Source of the DNA: Vitis vinifera
Lineage: Eukaryota; Streptophyta; Magnoliopsida; Vitales; Vitaceae
Reading direction: 5' to 3'
Length of the DNA stretch: 64,000 nt
Assembly: GCF_030704535.1 (NCBI RefSeq)
Contig: NC_081820.1
Coordinates: forward strand, 18,777,501-18,841,500
This document shows, piece after piece, positions 23,164 through 35,600 of the stretch. The first letter of the stretch is position 1; the number at the start of each line of letters is the position of its first letter. A program made the translations under genes and the position numbers. The notes below the pieces were generated by a model. It did not search any database, was not told the DNA's origin, and was given only the letters and a program-made list of their open reading frames with translations.

Positions 23164-23281
23164 GTTTTGCCAGCTCTCTGAGAGTTCCCAGGCCCCTTTC
23201 GCCGTCGCTGGAGAAGATCTCTCTCGAATCTTCCACAACCATCTTGAAGTTCCCAAGCCGTTGCCACTGCGAAGTTTTAGG

Positions 23282-24221
23282 GTATCTCTCTCTCTCGAAA
23301 ATCCTATCCGAAACTGTGTTTATGTATTCATTTGTAAAAGTTTGATATTTTCTTAATTTTTCGAAGTTATTTGATGGAATTTGTCAGAGTTTTTCTGATT
23401 AATTTTTTGTTTTTTTGGCATTGTTGGGTTGTTGAGCAGCCAAACTAGGTTAAATTCAATCTTGTTTTCCTCAATCTTTTTGTTTCTGTTTGAATTTATT
23501 TACTTCTGAAATTAATTTAGGAAAAGCCACAAATTTTTCATCCGTTATATCGATATGGTTGGCTCATGTTATTTCAGCATATTAAAACCTGGATGATAGA
23601 AGTTCTGCATGTTATTGGTTTTTTTTTTTTTTGTTTATTTATTTATTTTTATTTATTTTTACTACGCTTGAGTATTTGTCATCATTTCGATTCAACCATT
23701 GACCAAAAAAGAGAATATTTACGTGCTATTAGATCGTATGAATGCTTCGGTCTAATGAATTTGTCAGGAAAGGAAATAAAATATAAGGGTTTGTAACTTT
23801 CAAAACAGTTAATGGGTATGGTGGAGGTTTCAATCCTTCCATCTTCTGGTGAAGAATTTTGTAAGAATTATTTGGGTTAACCATTATAAAAGCTGTACTT
23901 GGAACTTCCCTTTTCACTGGGCGAAGAAGAATCGGCAAAAGCTTAGATATGTTTGCAGTCGACACCTTAGTTTAATGTGTACTTGGCCTACTTTGAAGGA
24001 ATTGGGGCTGCTAATCTTGTGGCGGTACTTCTAATAAATTTTTTTATAAGCTGGAAAACTTTCTTATTATTGTTATTTGTGCTGATGAATTCATGTCGCT
24101 GAACCCAAGTACTCGGGATTAGAACTTTGCCAAATTGAGTACTTTGATGGTTACATAGGAAGTGCTTTGCTGTTTGGATTATGAATTTAAGGTTTGATTG
24201 CATTTTTCTTTTTTTGGATAG
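23282..24221 (+). other. Intron in the EBP2 5'UTR
   Basis: The likely donor is at 23282 (TTTTAGG|GTATCT) and the acceptor at 24220-24221 (TTTGGATAG|GTTTACC), nine bases before the ATG. The leader before it has telo boxes and a CT-rich stretch. A first intron just before the ATG is common in this gene class. Confidence 0.65.
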
Positions 24222-24230
24222 GTTTACCAA

Positions 24231-25139
24231 ATGGTGGTACGTAAAGAAGACCCAACTTTGTCTGATGAGGACATGATGGAAGACAATGAAACAGGGGACC
24301 TCTATGAGGAAGAATCTGAATTAGAATCTGAATCGGAAGAAGATGAAGATGTCAAACTGGCTGAACCTTCGAAGACCTCCATATACAACAAGGATGGCCT
24401 CCTTGATAAACTTGGAGACATCAGCTGGCCTGAGAATGTGGGATGGATTCACAAGCTTTCCATCAATATTGACCAAGAACAAGAGGTGGATGTGAATGAT
24501 GACTCTGCCCGAGAGGGTTCTTTCTCCATACTAGCATTGAAGGGGACCAGACAGGCATTTGAAAATCTTCAGTCGATGGGGCTTCCTTTTCTTAGACCTT
24601 CTGACTATTATGCAGAGATGGTGAAAACCGATTCTCATATGGAGAAAGTAAAGGGCCGGCTTCTAGCACAAAAGAAACAGATTGAGGAGGCTGATGAGAG
24701 GAGGAAGGCTAGGGAAGCTAAGAGAATAGCAAAAGAGGTACAGTCCCAGAAGCTGAAAGAACGAGCTAAGCAGAAAAAGGAGGATATAGAGTCTGTTAAG
24801 AGGTGGAGGAAGCAGAGGCAGCAGAGTGGGTTTTCCAAGGATAACAATGAAGCTGATGAGATGAGCTTGGCTTTTGAAGATGGAAAAGCATTTGAAAGGT
24901 CAAATAAGAGGAGACCAGGAGTAGCCCCTGGAGATAGGTCTGGAGGAAAAGCAAGACAGTTTGGTGGAAATGGGAAGAAAGGGATGGAAAAGAACAAGAA
25001 GAAAAGGGATAACAAGAATTCCAAGTTTGGATTCGGGGGAAGGAAAGGCTTGAAGAAGCAGAACTCAACTGAGACAACTGATGATTTCAGAGGCTTCAAC
25101 AAGGGTGAAAGCACAGGAAATAAGAAAAGGAAGAGATGA
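24231..25139 (+). CDS. EBP2: rRNA-processing protein EBP2 homolog
   Basis: A 302-aa protein in one coding exon. EBP2 is a nucleolar factor needed for pre-rRNA processing and assembly of the 60S ribosomal subunit. The N-terminus is strongly acidic (residues 9-43, runs of E/S/D). The core contains KDGLLDKLGDISWPENVGWI and the segment RQAFENLQSMGLPFLRPSDY, both typical of the family. Then follows a long basic, probably coiled-coil stretch (about 135-205, RRKAREAKRIAKEVQSQKLK), and a basic Gly/Lys tail ending GNKKRKR that should act as nuclear and nucleolar signal. The length matches plant EBP2 proteins (about 290-300 aa). The start lies in good context (ACCAAATGG) just after a splice acceptor. 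Telo boxes upstream fit co-regulation with ribosome genes. Confidence 0.93.
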   Translation: MVVRKEDPTLSDEDMMEDNETGDLYEEESELESESEEDEDVKLAEPSKTSIYNKDGLLDKLGDISWPENVGWIHKLSINIDQEQEVDVNDDSAREGSFSILALKGTRQAFENLQSMGLPFLRPSDYYAEMVKTDSHMEKVKGRLLAQKKQIEEADERRKAREAKRIAKEVQSQKLKERAKQKKEDIESVKRWRKQRQQSGFSKDNNEADEMSLAFEDGKAFERSNKRRPGVAPGDRSGGKARQFGGNGKKGMEKNKKKRDNKNSKFGFGGRKGLKKQNSTETTDDFRGFNKGESTGNKKRKR

Positions 25140-26046
25140 TTTGCTCTCTCAAGGTTTAATTTTGTTGTGAGCTGTTACTTTACAATCTAAATTTTTCCAG
25201 AAAGGACTTGTGTAGCCTGTTGAGCTTCTTTGGTGATTTCTTTCTTTCTCGTTTAATTGCTTGGCTAGTAGTTTTGGTAACTTCAAATTGTGATCATTTT
25301 TGGTCCCAACAAATGAATGAAATTAAGTTATGGTTGTTTTTTCTTTTGGGAGTCACAGGACACAGGCTTAGGGCTTCCTAGCGAACACACACATTTAGCT
25401 TGAGTTGCAGTTTAGAGTCATACATCTTGTCATATTCAGGTGATAGGAGGAGGGCTTTTGGAAATGAGGAGTTTGTGAATAAGTTGAAATGGTTGCTCCT
25501 GGCTTATCTTTTAGCTTGGATTGGGGTAAGGCTCAATCCCATACAAATGTTGAGAGAGATAGAGAGAGAGAGTAGTTTTTTTGTTTCTCCCTCTTATGGA
25601 TTTGTCGCTTAGGTGATGGGAGGTTTTTGATTAATTCATAGATGCTTTGTGATATTGTTACTAACACATGTTTTTGTAGTTGTTGATGATGCTGTTTATT
25701 CATAAGGATCTCTCCCACCCTCCTCAGAGTCTACCCCCACCCATTAAGACCATTATAACATTAATTTGGAGAATCCTGGGTTCCATTTACATGAATTTGG
25801 ATTTGAAATCACTGTGCTCCATCAGTAACACTTCTCAAATAAACAACTTTTCACTAGGTTCATTCTTATCTGGCTTCTATTTTTGCCTTTTGATTTAGGA
25901 CCATTTTTGGTGTTTTTCTTTTTTCATAAGCATGAGAAGAAGGTGCAGCTAGAGAAACACCATGTATACAAAAAATATTAATTTGGAGCTAAACCAATCT
26001 AGAGTATCATAATAGGCAAGAAAAAAGAAAAAGGGAAAACAAAAAG
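25140..26046. other. 3' flank of EBP2 and intergenic DNA
   Basis: It contains the EBP2 3'UTR (AATGAATGAAATT-like poly(A) context near 25313). Short open frames beyond have no recognisable domain. Confidence 0.5.
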
Positions 26047-26342
26047 TAATGTTTGGTCATTAGGGAAAGTACCAAGGAAAGAAAAAAAAATGCTAAAAAA
26101 AAATAATTTTTTCACGGTTGATTTAACATTAAAAATATAAAAAAAAAAAAATAATTAAAAATTCATACATTTTAAAATTATTTAAATCTTTATAGTAAAA
26201 AAGAAAAATAAATAAAATGAGTTTGAAATAACATATAAAATAATTTATTGATTTTAAATTTTATTTTTATTTTTCTTCCACTTTTTTTCTTTATTTTCTT
26301 TTCTTCATATTTTCCCTTATATTTTTCAAGACCAAACATAAT
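26047..26342. mobile_element. MITE with ATGTTTGGTC ends
   Basis: The left end TAATGTTTGGTC and, on the minus strand, the right end TTATGTTTGGTC are inverted repeats. Homology continues through A/G-rich DNA (GGGAAA.T...AAGGAAAG). The family was not identified and the target duplication is unclear. Confidence 0.5.
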
Positions 26343-27290
26343 CAACATGATTACTAAATCTATAAAGTGTTATGTTGTTTGCTATTAGTACCTTTCATAT
26401 TGAAAATGGGAAGGTTAAAATTTTGAACAATTTTTAAAATTTTGTTATAAAAATAAAACTTTAATTAAATAAATCGCTATATTATTTAAAAAAAAATCCA
26501 TCCTTAATATATTAAAATACTACACAGTTTTATTTTTTGAATTTAAATTTTCTTAAAATATGATTTTAAAAATCAAGTCCTTAGTTTCATTAAAAAATAA
26601 ATAAATAAATAAATAACTTATAAAAATAATAGGAAACTTTTCAAGTCCTTAAACATAATGAAACCTTGGAATGATAGGGGTTCTTGATAGTACAAACTAA
26701 AATTAAAGAAATTAAAAAAGGCATATTGTAAAATTATTTGTCTAAATTATGCAACTAAAAATGAACAAAAACATAAAAAAGGACCACGTTTATTTTCTTC
26801 TGCTAGAAACTTTTAAAATCAATGATTTTCCCCACTGAATTTTACATGTATTCAAAGGGAAAATTGTTAGGCCACATGATGATCTGTCCTAACACAATAA
26901 TGAACTTTAGCTTCTTTGCAATTCCCAACCACCATTCCATCTTACATTAGATTGATTCTTGAATGAAGTCAAGGAAAGAAGGAAAAAGACAGAAAAAACT
27001 GAAAATTGTTGGGTTTTGGAGAGGTCAATGGCAGTACATGAGAGGGTATGAGAGACTGAAAAACAGCCATGTGGGGGTTCTTTGGAAATTGAAAGCTACC
27101 CCACATCCCACTTAGGAAGAAGCTTCCCAAATACAGAGATACATTCAAGGATTAGACAAAACAATATATGATATGTCAACCCTCTTTAGCTTTCACACTA
27201 CACTTGATGCCCGAGTCCTTGAATTTTGGCAGAAAAGCTTCCTCTCCACTCTTCTTTTTTCATGAAAGTTGAGGTTTTAAAAGGGCTTTA
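26343..27290. other. Intergenic DNA upstream of the DUF761 gene
   Basis: No gene. The last 200 bp should be promoter: a TTTTAAAAGG TATA-like stretch near 27276 and a (CT)n tract just before the ATG. Confidence 0.45.
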
Positions 27291-27357
27291 GCACTTTCCC
27301 CCCTTCTGCTATTCACTACCCAACTTTCTCTCTCTCTCTCTCTGTGTTGTTATAGCC

Positions 27358-27825
27358 ATGTTTGATACCACAATGGAGTTGATCACTCAGGCCACTTCCA
27401 ATTCTCTCTTCATCTTCTGTTTCTGCAATTTGATCATAGCCATCCTTCTGATTGGGAGCTTGAAGCCCAGCTCATATTCTGATCAGGGGAGTGCTATTCC
27501 CTTCTCAGTGGTCACCAATGTGGATAAGAGTGATAAAGAGACAGCAAATGCAGAGGACTTGTTCAAGGAGAGCAGAGTCTTGATGGATGCCAGTGAAGTC
27601 TCTGATGCTGAGAAAGGAGTGGTAGTGGATGATAACAAAGAAGATGACAGTGAAGACAGCAGTCAAGAGGAAGAAGAAGAAGAAGATGATGATGAGCTGA
27701 GGAGAAGAGCCGAAGAATTCATTGAAAAGATCAACAGAGGATGGAGAGCAGAAATGTTGAGGACAGCTTCTTTAGCCGGAACAGAAAATTTGCAGACAAG
27801 ACCCAGAAAAATTCATGCAGTGTGA
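27358..27825 (+). CDS. Small DUF761-type membrane-anchored protein
   Basis: A 155-aa single-exon protein. One hydrophobic segment at about residues 14-37 (SNSLFIFCFCNLIIAILLIG) should anchor it in a membrane. The middle is acidic, with a run of E/D at about 106-114 (EEEEEEDDD). The C-terminal LRRRAEEFIEKINRGWRAEM is the DUF761 signature of plant proteins, a short basic helix after an acidic region. Members are often stress- or pathogen-responsive, but the biochemical function is unknown; none is assigned here. The ATG follows a (CT)n-rich leader. No neighbour suggests a partner. Confidence 0.82.
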   Translation: MFDTTMELITQATSNSLFIFCFCNLIIAILLIGSLKPSSYSDQGSAIPFSVVTNVDKSDKETANAEDLFKESRVLMDASEVSDAEKGVVVDDNKEDDSEDSSQEEEEEEDDDELRRRAEEFIEKINRGWRAEMLRTASLAGTENLQTRPRKIHAV

Positions 27826-27829
27826 ACTT

Positions 27830-30110
27830 TAGTTGCCTTTTTTCTTTTTCCTTTTTTTTTTCTCTCTAGTGACCATGCCTGCGATTTCATTGTATATACA
27901 GATTTGGAGACAGCACTGAAAATAAATTTTGGATGAAGGGATGATCTGAGTCTAAAATTGAGAGAATCAATGTGTGTGTTCCATTCTCTTCAAACATAAA
28001 GGCTTTGAGTATTTATATTTGAACACTAGAGAGATTTCCTCTTTGATGTCAGGAACTGCAGATGTTCATTCTTTAAATGGGTTTGATTCTTCCTCACATG
28101 GACATGGATGGAGACACTCTCAAATTGGCTAATATGGGTTGAAATGCATTTTCCTGCAAGATTTTTTTTTCTTTCTGGAAGTAGGGTATAATAACCTGGA
28201 AAATCATCAAATAATACAGAGCATTTATAGCTGATTTTACCCAAAGAAAGAAAGGCCAGTTTAGAAAACCAAACATTTACCTAAAAACAATGGGACCAGT
28301 CTCACTGCAATGAGCATGAAAAACAAATTTAGGAAAGCCATGAAAATGGCCATACTCTAAGAGGAGGCTTGTAAATCAATATAACAATTTAATATGACTT
28401 CAAAAGTTTAATTAAGTCATGAAGTATATTGAACATATTGAAAAAAATAATTCAATATTATAACTTAAAGCTCAAAATAACTTTAAGCATTAAGTTAAAA
28501 TAATTAACTTATTTTTAATCTTAAATAGTTTTTGTTATATTTACCCACTTAATGAGGGTATATTTACAATAAATTTTCAGTTAACTTTACCAAACAACTT
28601 CAATACTTAAAGTAAAAGAATTAAGTGATAAGTTTTAAATTAATAATTTAAGAAAATTTTGACTTAAAATCAACTTAAGTTTTACTAAACACCCTCTAAC
28701 TTCATGGTTCTAAAATTTGGCAGCCAAAAGGCAAAGTTAATGTTCATATTACTTCATCTGCAGTTCCAAGCTTGCAGTGTTCAATTCTTGGAATGAGATT
28801 GTAGATTTGTTGTTTCTGGGTTGGAAATGGGTAATTGTGTTTTGATTAGATGAAAAAAGTAGCAAAAAATGCTGGCTGCAACCCATTATGGGATTGTAGA
28901 AAAATTGTGAGCAGGCACTTGAATTCCAAAACATGTCTTCCAAGCGGACTCAGAAGAGTAAAAAAGTGCATCAAAATGATGAACAGATAAGCAGATTTTT
29001 CAATTTTACCTGCTTTCAATCTCTTCCTCCACTTACCATTTGACAGCATGTTTATGCTACAAAGCGTTTACTGCATGTTTGGAATCCTGCAATAGAAAAT
29101 GTGATTCCTATGTTTTAATGTGTCAGGGTTGTTTTTAAGAATGGGAATGGGAAATATTCAATAGCATGGAAACTAAATCTCATTCTCAGTACAATTCTGA
29201 TTCCTCTTTTTCACCTCTATTTTCATCTTATTTCCTTTCCTATTGGGCAGTTACTTAACGCCTGCTGAGCACATTCCACTGCAATAAAACTCAGATTTTC
29301 AGTAGGCATGACATTTTAGATCTTTTCATATTTTGCATTATTGCAAAATTGTGCCCATTTGTAGCTTCTTTTAACACCCCCATCTCAACAAAGACCTGAC
29401 CCAGGAGCCAGATTCTTCATAGTTTGCTGTTCCTTTTGGTTTCCTTAGCCAGATTGTTTGTAGTTTTCTGCTCCAGTTGGCACTCTTCGGGCTTGCTTTA
29501 TTGCTGTCTCTACAAGATGTTTATGTCATCTTCACTTTTGGTGGGTCATAGGGTTTGTTTTTCCAAAAACCTTACATTTATCCATAATGTGGGCCCTGGG
29601 ATATGTTCATTCCAAGGCAACAAGGCAACTCACTTTTGGCTCTAACTGCTTAGCCTAAGACCTGGAATCATATTCCAGCACTAGGGCCTATGATCTTATG
29701 AAACTGGACTTCCCAGAAGTTTCATGCATACACAAGAATCACACTACTGAAATATCATTCCATTTCTGCACTTTTAATTTAACCAAATATAGGAAATCAT
29801 ATCCAATAAAAAAATCCACATAAAAGTTCAGTCTTGCAGACACAAGAACACAATCAGAAGAATGACAAACAAGGTGTCATGCATCCAAATATTCTACATC
29901 AACAACTCAAACAACACCAGATAAACATATGATGACAACAGATGCAGGGTAAGCCTACTGCAGTCCTACCTAGTTCCTAAAAACAAAGAGTACAAGTCCC
30001 TGGTAAAACCAAGATGTAATGTTAAGCCCTAACTTGCCCTATGACGATAAATGGCTAACGAGTTTATCCTGCTGAAAACCTAAATGTAATCATGGTCAGC
30101 AAGAAACCTC
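27830..30110. other. Intergenic DNA between two convergent genes
   Basis: The 3'UTR of the DUF761 gene lies at the left and the AHL 3'UTR (minus) at the right. A possible MITE (about 28370-28700, ending AAACACCCTCT) lies between. No coding region supported. Confidence 0.45.
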
Positions 30111-30116
30111 ATTTCC

Positions 30117-32557
30117 TCATTGACTGGGTCCTTTAGTTTCCCCTTCAGATACCGGTAATTTATTTTCAATATCCAGATTCCTTGAGCCCTGCATGGAGTT
30201 CAGAGAAGCCCAGGTGTCTCCATGGAAGGAAGAGGGAGATGTGAGATTCAGATTTGGTCCACCATTTGCCCCCAGTGTTTCTTCTCTAGGCATAGAATTC
30301 ACAGTAGCTGGGATAGCAGCTTGTACAGGCTCGATTCTCTGCTTCTTTGGCTTTTGCTCCTGCTGGTGACCTGGCAGAAAACTTCCCACTAGAACCTGTT
30401 GTAATAAAAAAAGGTTAGAAAAGTATTAGGAGACATGACCTTCTTCACATACCACTAACAAATGTCTAAACACAGTCAAATACTACCACATGCAAGGTTT
30501 ATCATGTTGTTTCCGGTTGTAACAGCATATGATAGTTACAACTGTCATCTAATGTGTTTGATGTTCACCATTTAACATTTTAGAATTAAAATATTATACA
30601 TGAAAGTATCTGACTTGAAAGAAAAAATTATTAAAACAGTAACAGTGATAGCATTAGAATAAAAAATGATACAACGGTCACTCAAGAAAAAATTCTACCT
30701 GAACAGGGCCAGCAGCTACTAATAGACCAGCAAGTCCTCCTCCCAGAACACGGCCATCTGGACCTGCCAAAGAGACACTCATCCCACCAGATCTGCTCTT
30801 TGTTCCTCCGCTTTCACTAGGCATAAATGATCCAGACAGAGAAAGTATCTCAAAACGACCCTGCAAGAACAATAATATGCAAACTGATAAAGCCAGAAAA
30901 TGTTAAAAGGGTAAAAGTATTATAATATCATATTTGTAGACAACTTCAGAAGTTCAAATTCTAGAACAATTCAAAATGGTGGTTCAAATACACATTTCTT
31001 AACTTTCTTACAAAAGCCCAAGGCTCAAGGAAAGTCATTCTGCATCTGGACATCAGATAAAGCTGATCCTGTATCTTACCATATGGGAACTTGAGGTGAG
31101 TGGTTAGAAAAGTTGGGCATCTATGCTTGGACATGTTTAAACATCATATAAAACTATACATGTCCACCACTGCATCTCTAGATTTTATTTCTGTTTGGCG
31201 GTATATATGACATGCACTGCTGAGACCCCAAACACAATTATATGTAGAAGAGCCCAAGATACATGGTGTTTTTGTATCCATAGTCACCATGCATAATCAG
31301 AAATAAAAGAACACTTGGCACAAAAGCAGTGACAATTGGGATTCAATAATTAATATGCAAGTGAGAAAAAAAATGTAAGAAAAAACAAAAGATAGATCAT
31401 TCCCCAAGAACTAAACAGAAACCATGAAAATCTCAAATCTAACCATATGAAATATTCGCAATGAAAAAATGACAAGAAAAATCAGCTTTTCTATGCTAAT
31501 ACACAAGGGGAGGAATGATTCACTAATTTCCAGAATAACTGGCGAATTTCTAAGGAGGGGCAAAAGGCATTTAACCATACTTGCTAGTAAGAGGGAATTC
31601 TGTGAACAGCTATAATGCTGAGTAGTAGAGCACAAAATGTATCTTACACACCTCAAATAGGAACCTCAGAGCAGGATTGAAGATCAATGATTGCCCACTA
31701 AGGAAACCAACCGACCCCACACACACCCCAACAAAAACAATAAAAAAAGGGTGGAGATAGCAACCTACAACATGTTTGTCTTGAAAATTAATACTAGATA
31801 TGATTGAAATAGAGTTTTGAAAGGCAAAAGGATGAGATGATAACTTTTAAACATGCCCACCATGCAAGAATGATAACTAAATATTTCAATTTTCTTATTT
31901 TCATATTCAGAAAAGAACATAAAATAATTAAAATAATAAACAATTACTAATGTAAGGAAATTAACAAATAACATGGATAAGGCATATATAAATATTTCAG
32001 CCACTTTGGGAGCATTGAACATGGAGAAAACATTTTTTTTTTTTTTTTTTTTTTTTTGAAAAAAAGCATGGAATTTGTGAGTATATGACATAAAAAAAAG
32101 GCTCATAAGTTAAAGCATCAAAGAAAGAACTACGCAAGGGTTCTTCATTTACCAACTAATATGCAATAAAAAGCTAAGGCCCAAGATGCGTACCCTTCAA
32201 CATACAGAGGGTCAAACGTGTGTCCACAAACATGCATGCACTACAAGGTGCATGTAAACCCATAGGCAAGAGGGAAGGCAATGCATATGAAATTTAACGG
32301 AAAAACATAGAAATAAAGGGACGTAGAAAATTATTAAAGAGACAAAGACACTACTTCAATCCAGGGGTAGCAGGTAGAGAGAGAGAGAGAGAGGAATGAA
32401 CAAAAATGTAATCCTATCTACCATCCAAAAACAATAATAAAGAAGCATCTTGTAACGTGACAATTCAAAGGGCAAAGAGCTCCCATTCATAAATCAGATA
32501 ACAAAGAGTTCAATATACATATGCATGTACGTGTGCATGGAAGCATACATACATTCA

Positions 32558-32636
<79 letters not shown>

Positions 32637-35600
32637 AAATAAAGCTTCATTTGCCCCCAGAAAAGAGAGAGAAGAAGAAGAAAAATAAGCAGACATCCCA
32701 GTCAAGTAAGAGATAATAGGAATAAACATGCATATAGGCTATGATGGTGGGAATGAAATTGTGCCTGTTTTAATTCAAATAGCACAAGCAACAAAACATG
32801 AAGACAAAAAAACAAAAAAAACAAAAATCATTTAAAGAAAATAATTAGAGATCCTAACTTTGTCTCATTGTGCACAAGTTATGTCTGTATTAACTTAGTG
32901 ATCTAGTTGGAAATCCCTCAATCAAAGAAAAAAGTTAACCAAACAATTGCTTGAAAGAGAAGAGATAAAAAAAAAATAATAATGTTCCCTTGGGGCTTGT
33001 GACCATATGAAAATAAAAAATCTTTTACCCAGGTTAAAGTTGTAGAAATAGGGAAGTTGATTTGCTAAAACTTGAATTAAATAGCAATATACTACAAGTG
33101 CAACCACTCAAATACAAGTATAGTACTTAAGTACAGAACTGCAAGTAACAGAGTAACAACTGGAGCGCATCCATTAGTCCTTCAAACACAGGATGCCACT
33201 CATTTGTATAAGAAAATCAATAGAAGAAAAGGAAAAGAGCAACACCTCATAAGTCAAAGTACCCCCAGAAGAGTTAGGCTGACGAAGGGTAACATTCGAA
33301 ATTGCACCATTTGCAGAAAGAATACAAATAGCCCGGGACCCTTGTTGTGAGAATGATATGATCTTCATAGTAACATCCTTGAAGCAAGCAAAAGAAGAAT
33401 AAGTAATACAATACTATACAATTAACCAATAAATAAATTCTGAAAAAGTTGCAAATAAAAACCATCCTTAACAAATCATTAGGAAAAGAGCTTGCAAATA
33501 TGTTTTGTGTTTTTTATTCTTCTTTCCCATTATAAAATGATGCACTCCTGCTGTGCAACTTTGAAAAGGATGCACAAGGATGAGAGACCCTTCACATAGA
33601 ACGATAAAACCCAGATAACAATGAAACCCAGATAAAACAATATCTCAGGAACACAGAGAAAGAAAACTCCTCAACAAGCTCATAGTAGAGGAGGGCTCTC
33701 TATTAGCTAAAGTAGGACTTTCTAGTTAACAATCCTCCACTACCATTGAAACGAGCAATACAATTCTCAAAAAAGAATAATAATAGTAAAAATAAAAATA
33801 AACAAATAAAATAAAATAAAACAAGAAACAAACATACAAACAGAAAGAAAGCCACCTTATCCATTGATTGTTTCTCCAGGTCCTCTCCTACCACAGAACA
33901 TCTATGTAAAAGCAAAAGCCCAATCTCCCTCCAAAATAGTGTTCCCCACACCCAGCTTAGCTGCCTCAACCAAACCCTCAAAAAGAGCAAGGATATTGGC
34001 ATCAATGGTGCCAAAACCGGTAGGGAGGGGAAAGCCCAATACCCAACTACCAGTCTGTAAATTTAAAGGTTCACTAAAATAAAAATAAAAAAAACTTTTC
34101 TCATGACCAAAGTCAGAACAATATTTTATTAATATCATCTAATCTCACAATAGCTTCCCAGATTTGAGAATTCTTATCTTAAAAAAAAAACGGAAGTTTA
34201 AATGTCATTCATGCATTATGTTCTTGCACATTAGAGAAAGATTCAGTATCAAACAAACTTCAGAACCATAATATAACCAATGGATGGGTAAAAACAAGAA
34301 AAGAAAATTGAGATAAACCGCTAATTGTATATATTCATCACATACCTCGCCAGCATTAACAGTGATCACATGGGGTGTGAAATTAGCACCAACAGAATAT
34401 GCAACCCGCTCACCTAAGAGTTAATTTGAAAGGAAATCAGTAAACCTGAAATGGAATGTCTTAGTTTCAAACAGAAATTACTAAGCAAACAACAAAGAAT
34501 AACCATCACATTTTGGTGTAGAATAAATCACTCATATATGATTGCAAAAGTTAAATAAACCCTACAAAAAAAAGAAAAAAAAAAAAAAAAGAAGTCTCAA
34601 CAACAACAACATATACACAGTTTAGCAGTGCTTATCTCTAAGAGCAACTGAGAAGAATTCGGTCATTGAGGATATGTAAGAATGCTTCTCTTGCCTCACC
34701 TCTCAGAGAAAAATATCAAAACTGAATCTCCAAAATGTGGGCACACGTGTAAATACTATTTTTATTGTCAAGGGTACAAATATAAATATTTATACTATGC
34801 ACTGCATGGTGGTAGTGTAAATATTAAGCCTCGTGATTAGTCATATAGAAACAAAACATCCATCAATCCAGAGTTCAGAATGTCTATTGATTAAGACAGA
34901 AATTGGAAACCAAATGTAGCATTGACTTGATGCAGGAAGATTTTCAAAGTTCTTAGAATGCTAATGATTTTTTTCTTTTTCTATTTCCTATCTCATTACA
35001 ACTGATTATTTAATTTGGAAATATCAGTAAAACCAAAAATCACATTTCTAGCACATAATGCATGACAATTAACAGCTTTACCATGGGAAGTAATAATTAT
35101 CTTTACAACCCTGGATCATGATTGACGTAATAATGGAGAAAGATATAAAAAATCATATTAGGTCAATATATTTCCTTTTTACTTGGTCAAAAGATGAGTC
35201 AGCTTCCTCTCTTTTATTATAGAATGAAGCTCACAAGCTATAAAACATAAAACTAAAATACAATAAAGCCTGTCAAAATGCCCCCCAGTTCATGCCAATA
35301 AAAATGCCCCAGAAAAAGGCTACTTAAATTCATCTAACGAAAGATAAGGAAATGATAATGCCCAACCATGAATACCTTTAGGATGGTGAACATATACCTC
35401 ACTACCAAACAAATAAAGATGATAGATGGTTACACAAAAATAGAAAAGCATGTAAAGAAACCAACAAAATTTTATATATGTTTCATTATGTTAATTTTGT
35501 TTCTTCTAAGGTACACATAAAATGGAATAAAAGCATCCAACCTACAACTAAAAGCAGGTGATGCTAAGCGTTTATGCACATAAATGGTTGTTTACTGCAA

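Noticed and set aside
24635..25114. 159-codon antisense open frame under the EBP2 gene
   Set aside because: It is the shadow of the charged, low-complexity EBP2 C-terminus on the other strand and has no domain.
32487..32729. Open frames across the compound microsatellite
   Set aside because: They encode only the repeats (YMYVC.., SLSLSL, EREREREM) and are produced by the simple sequence.
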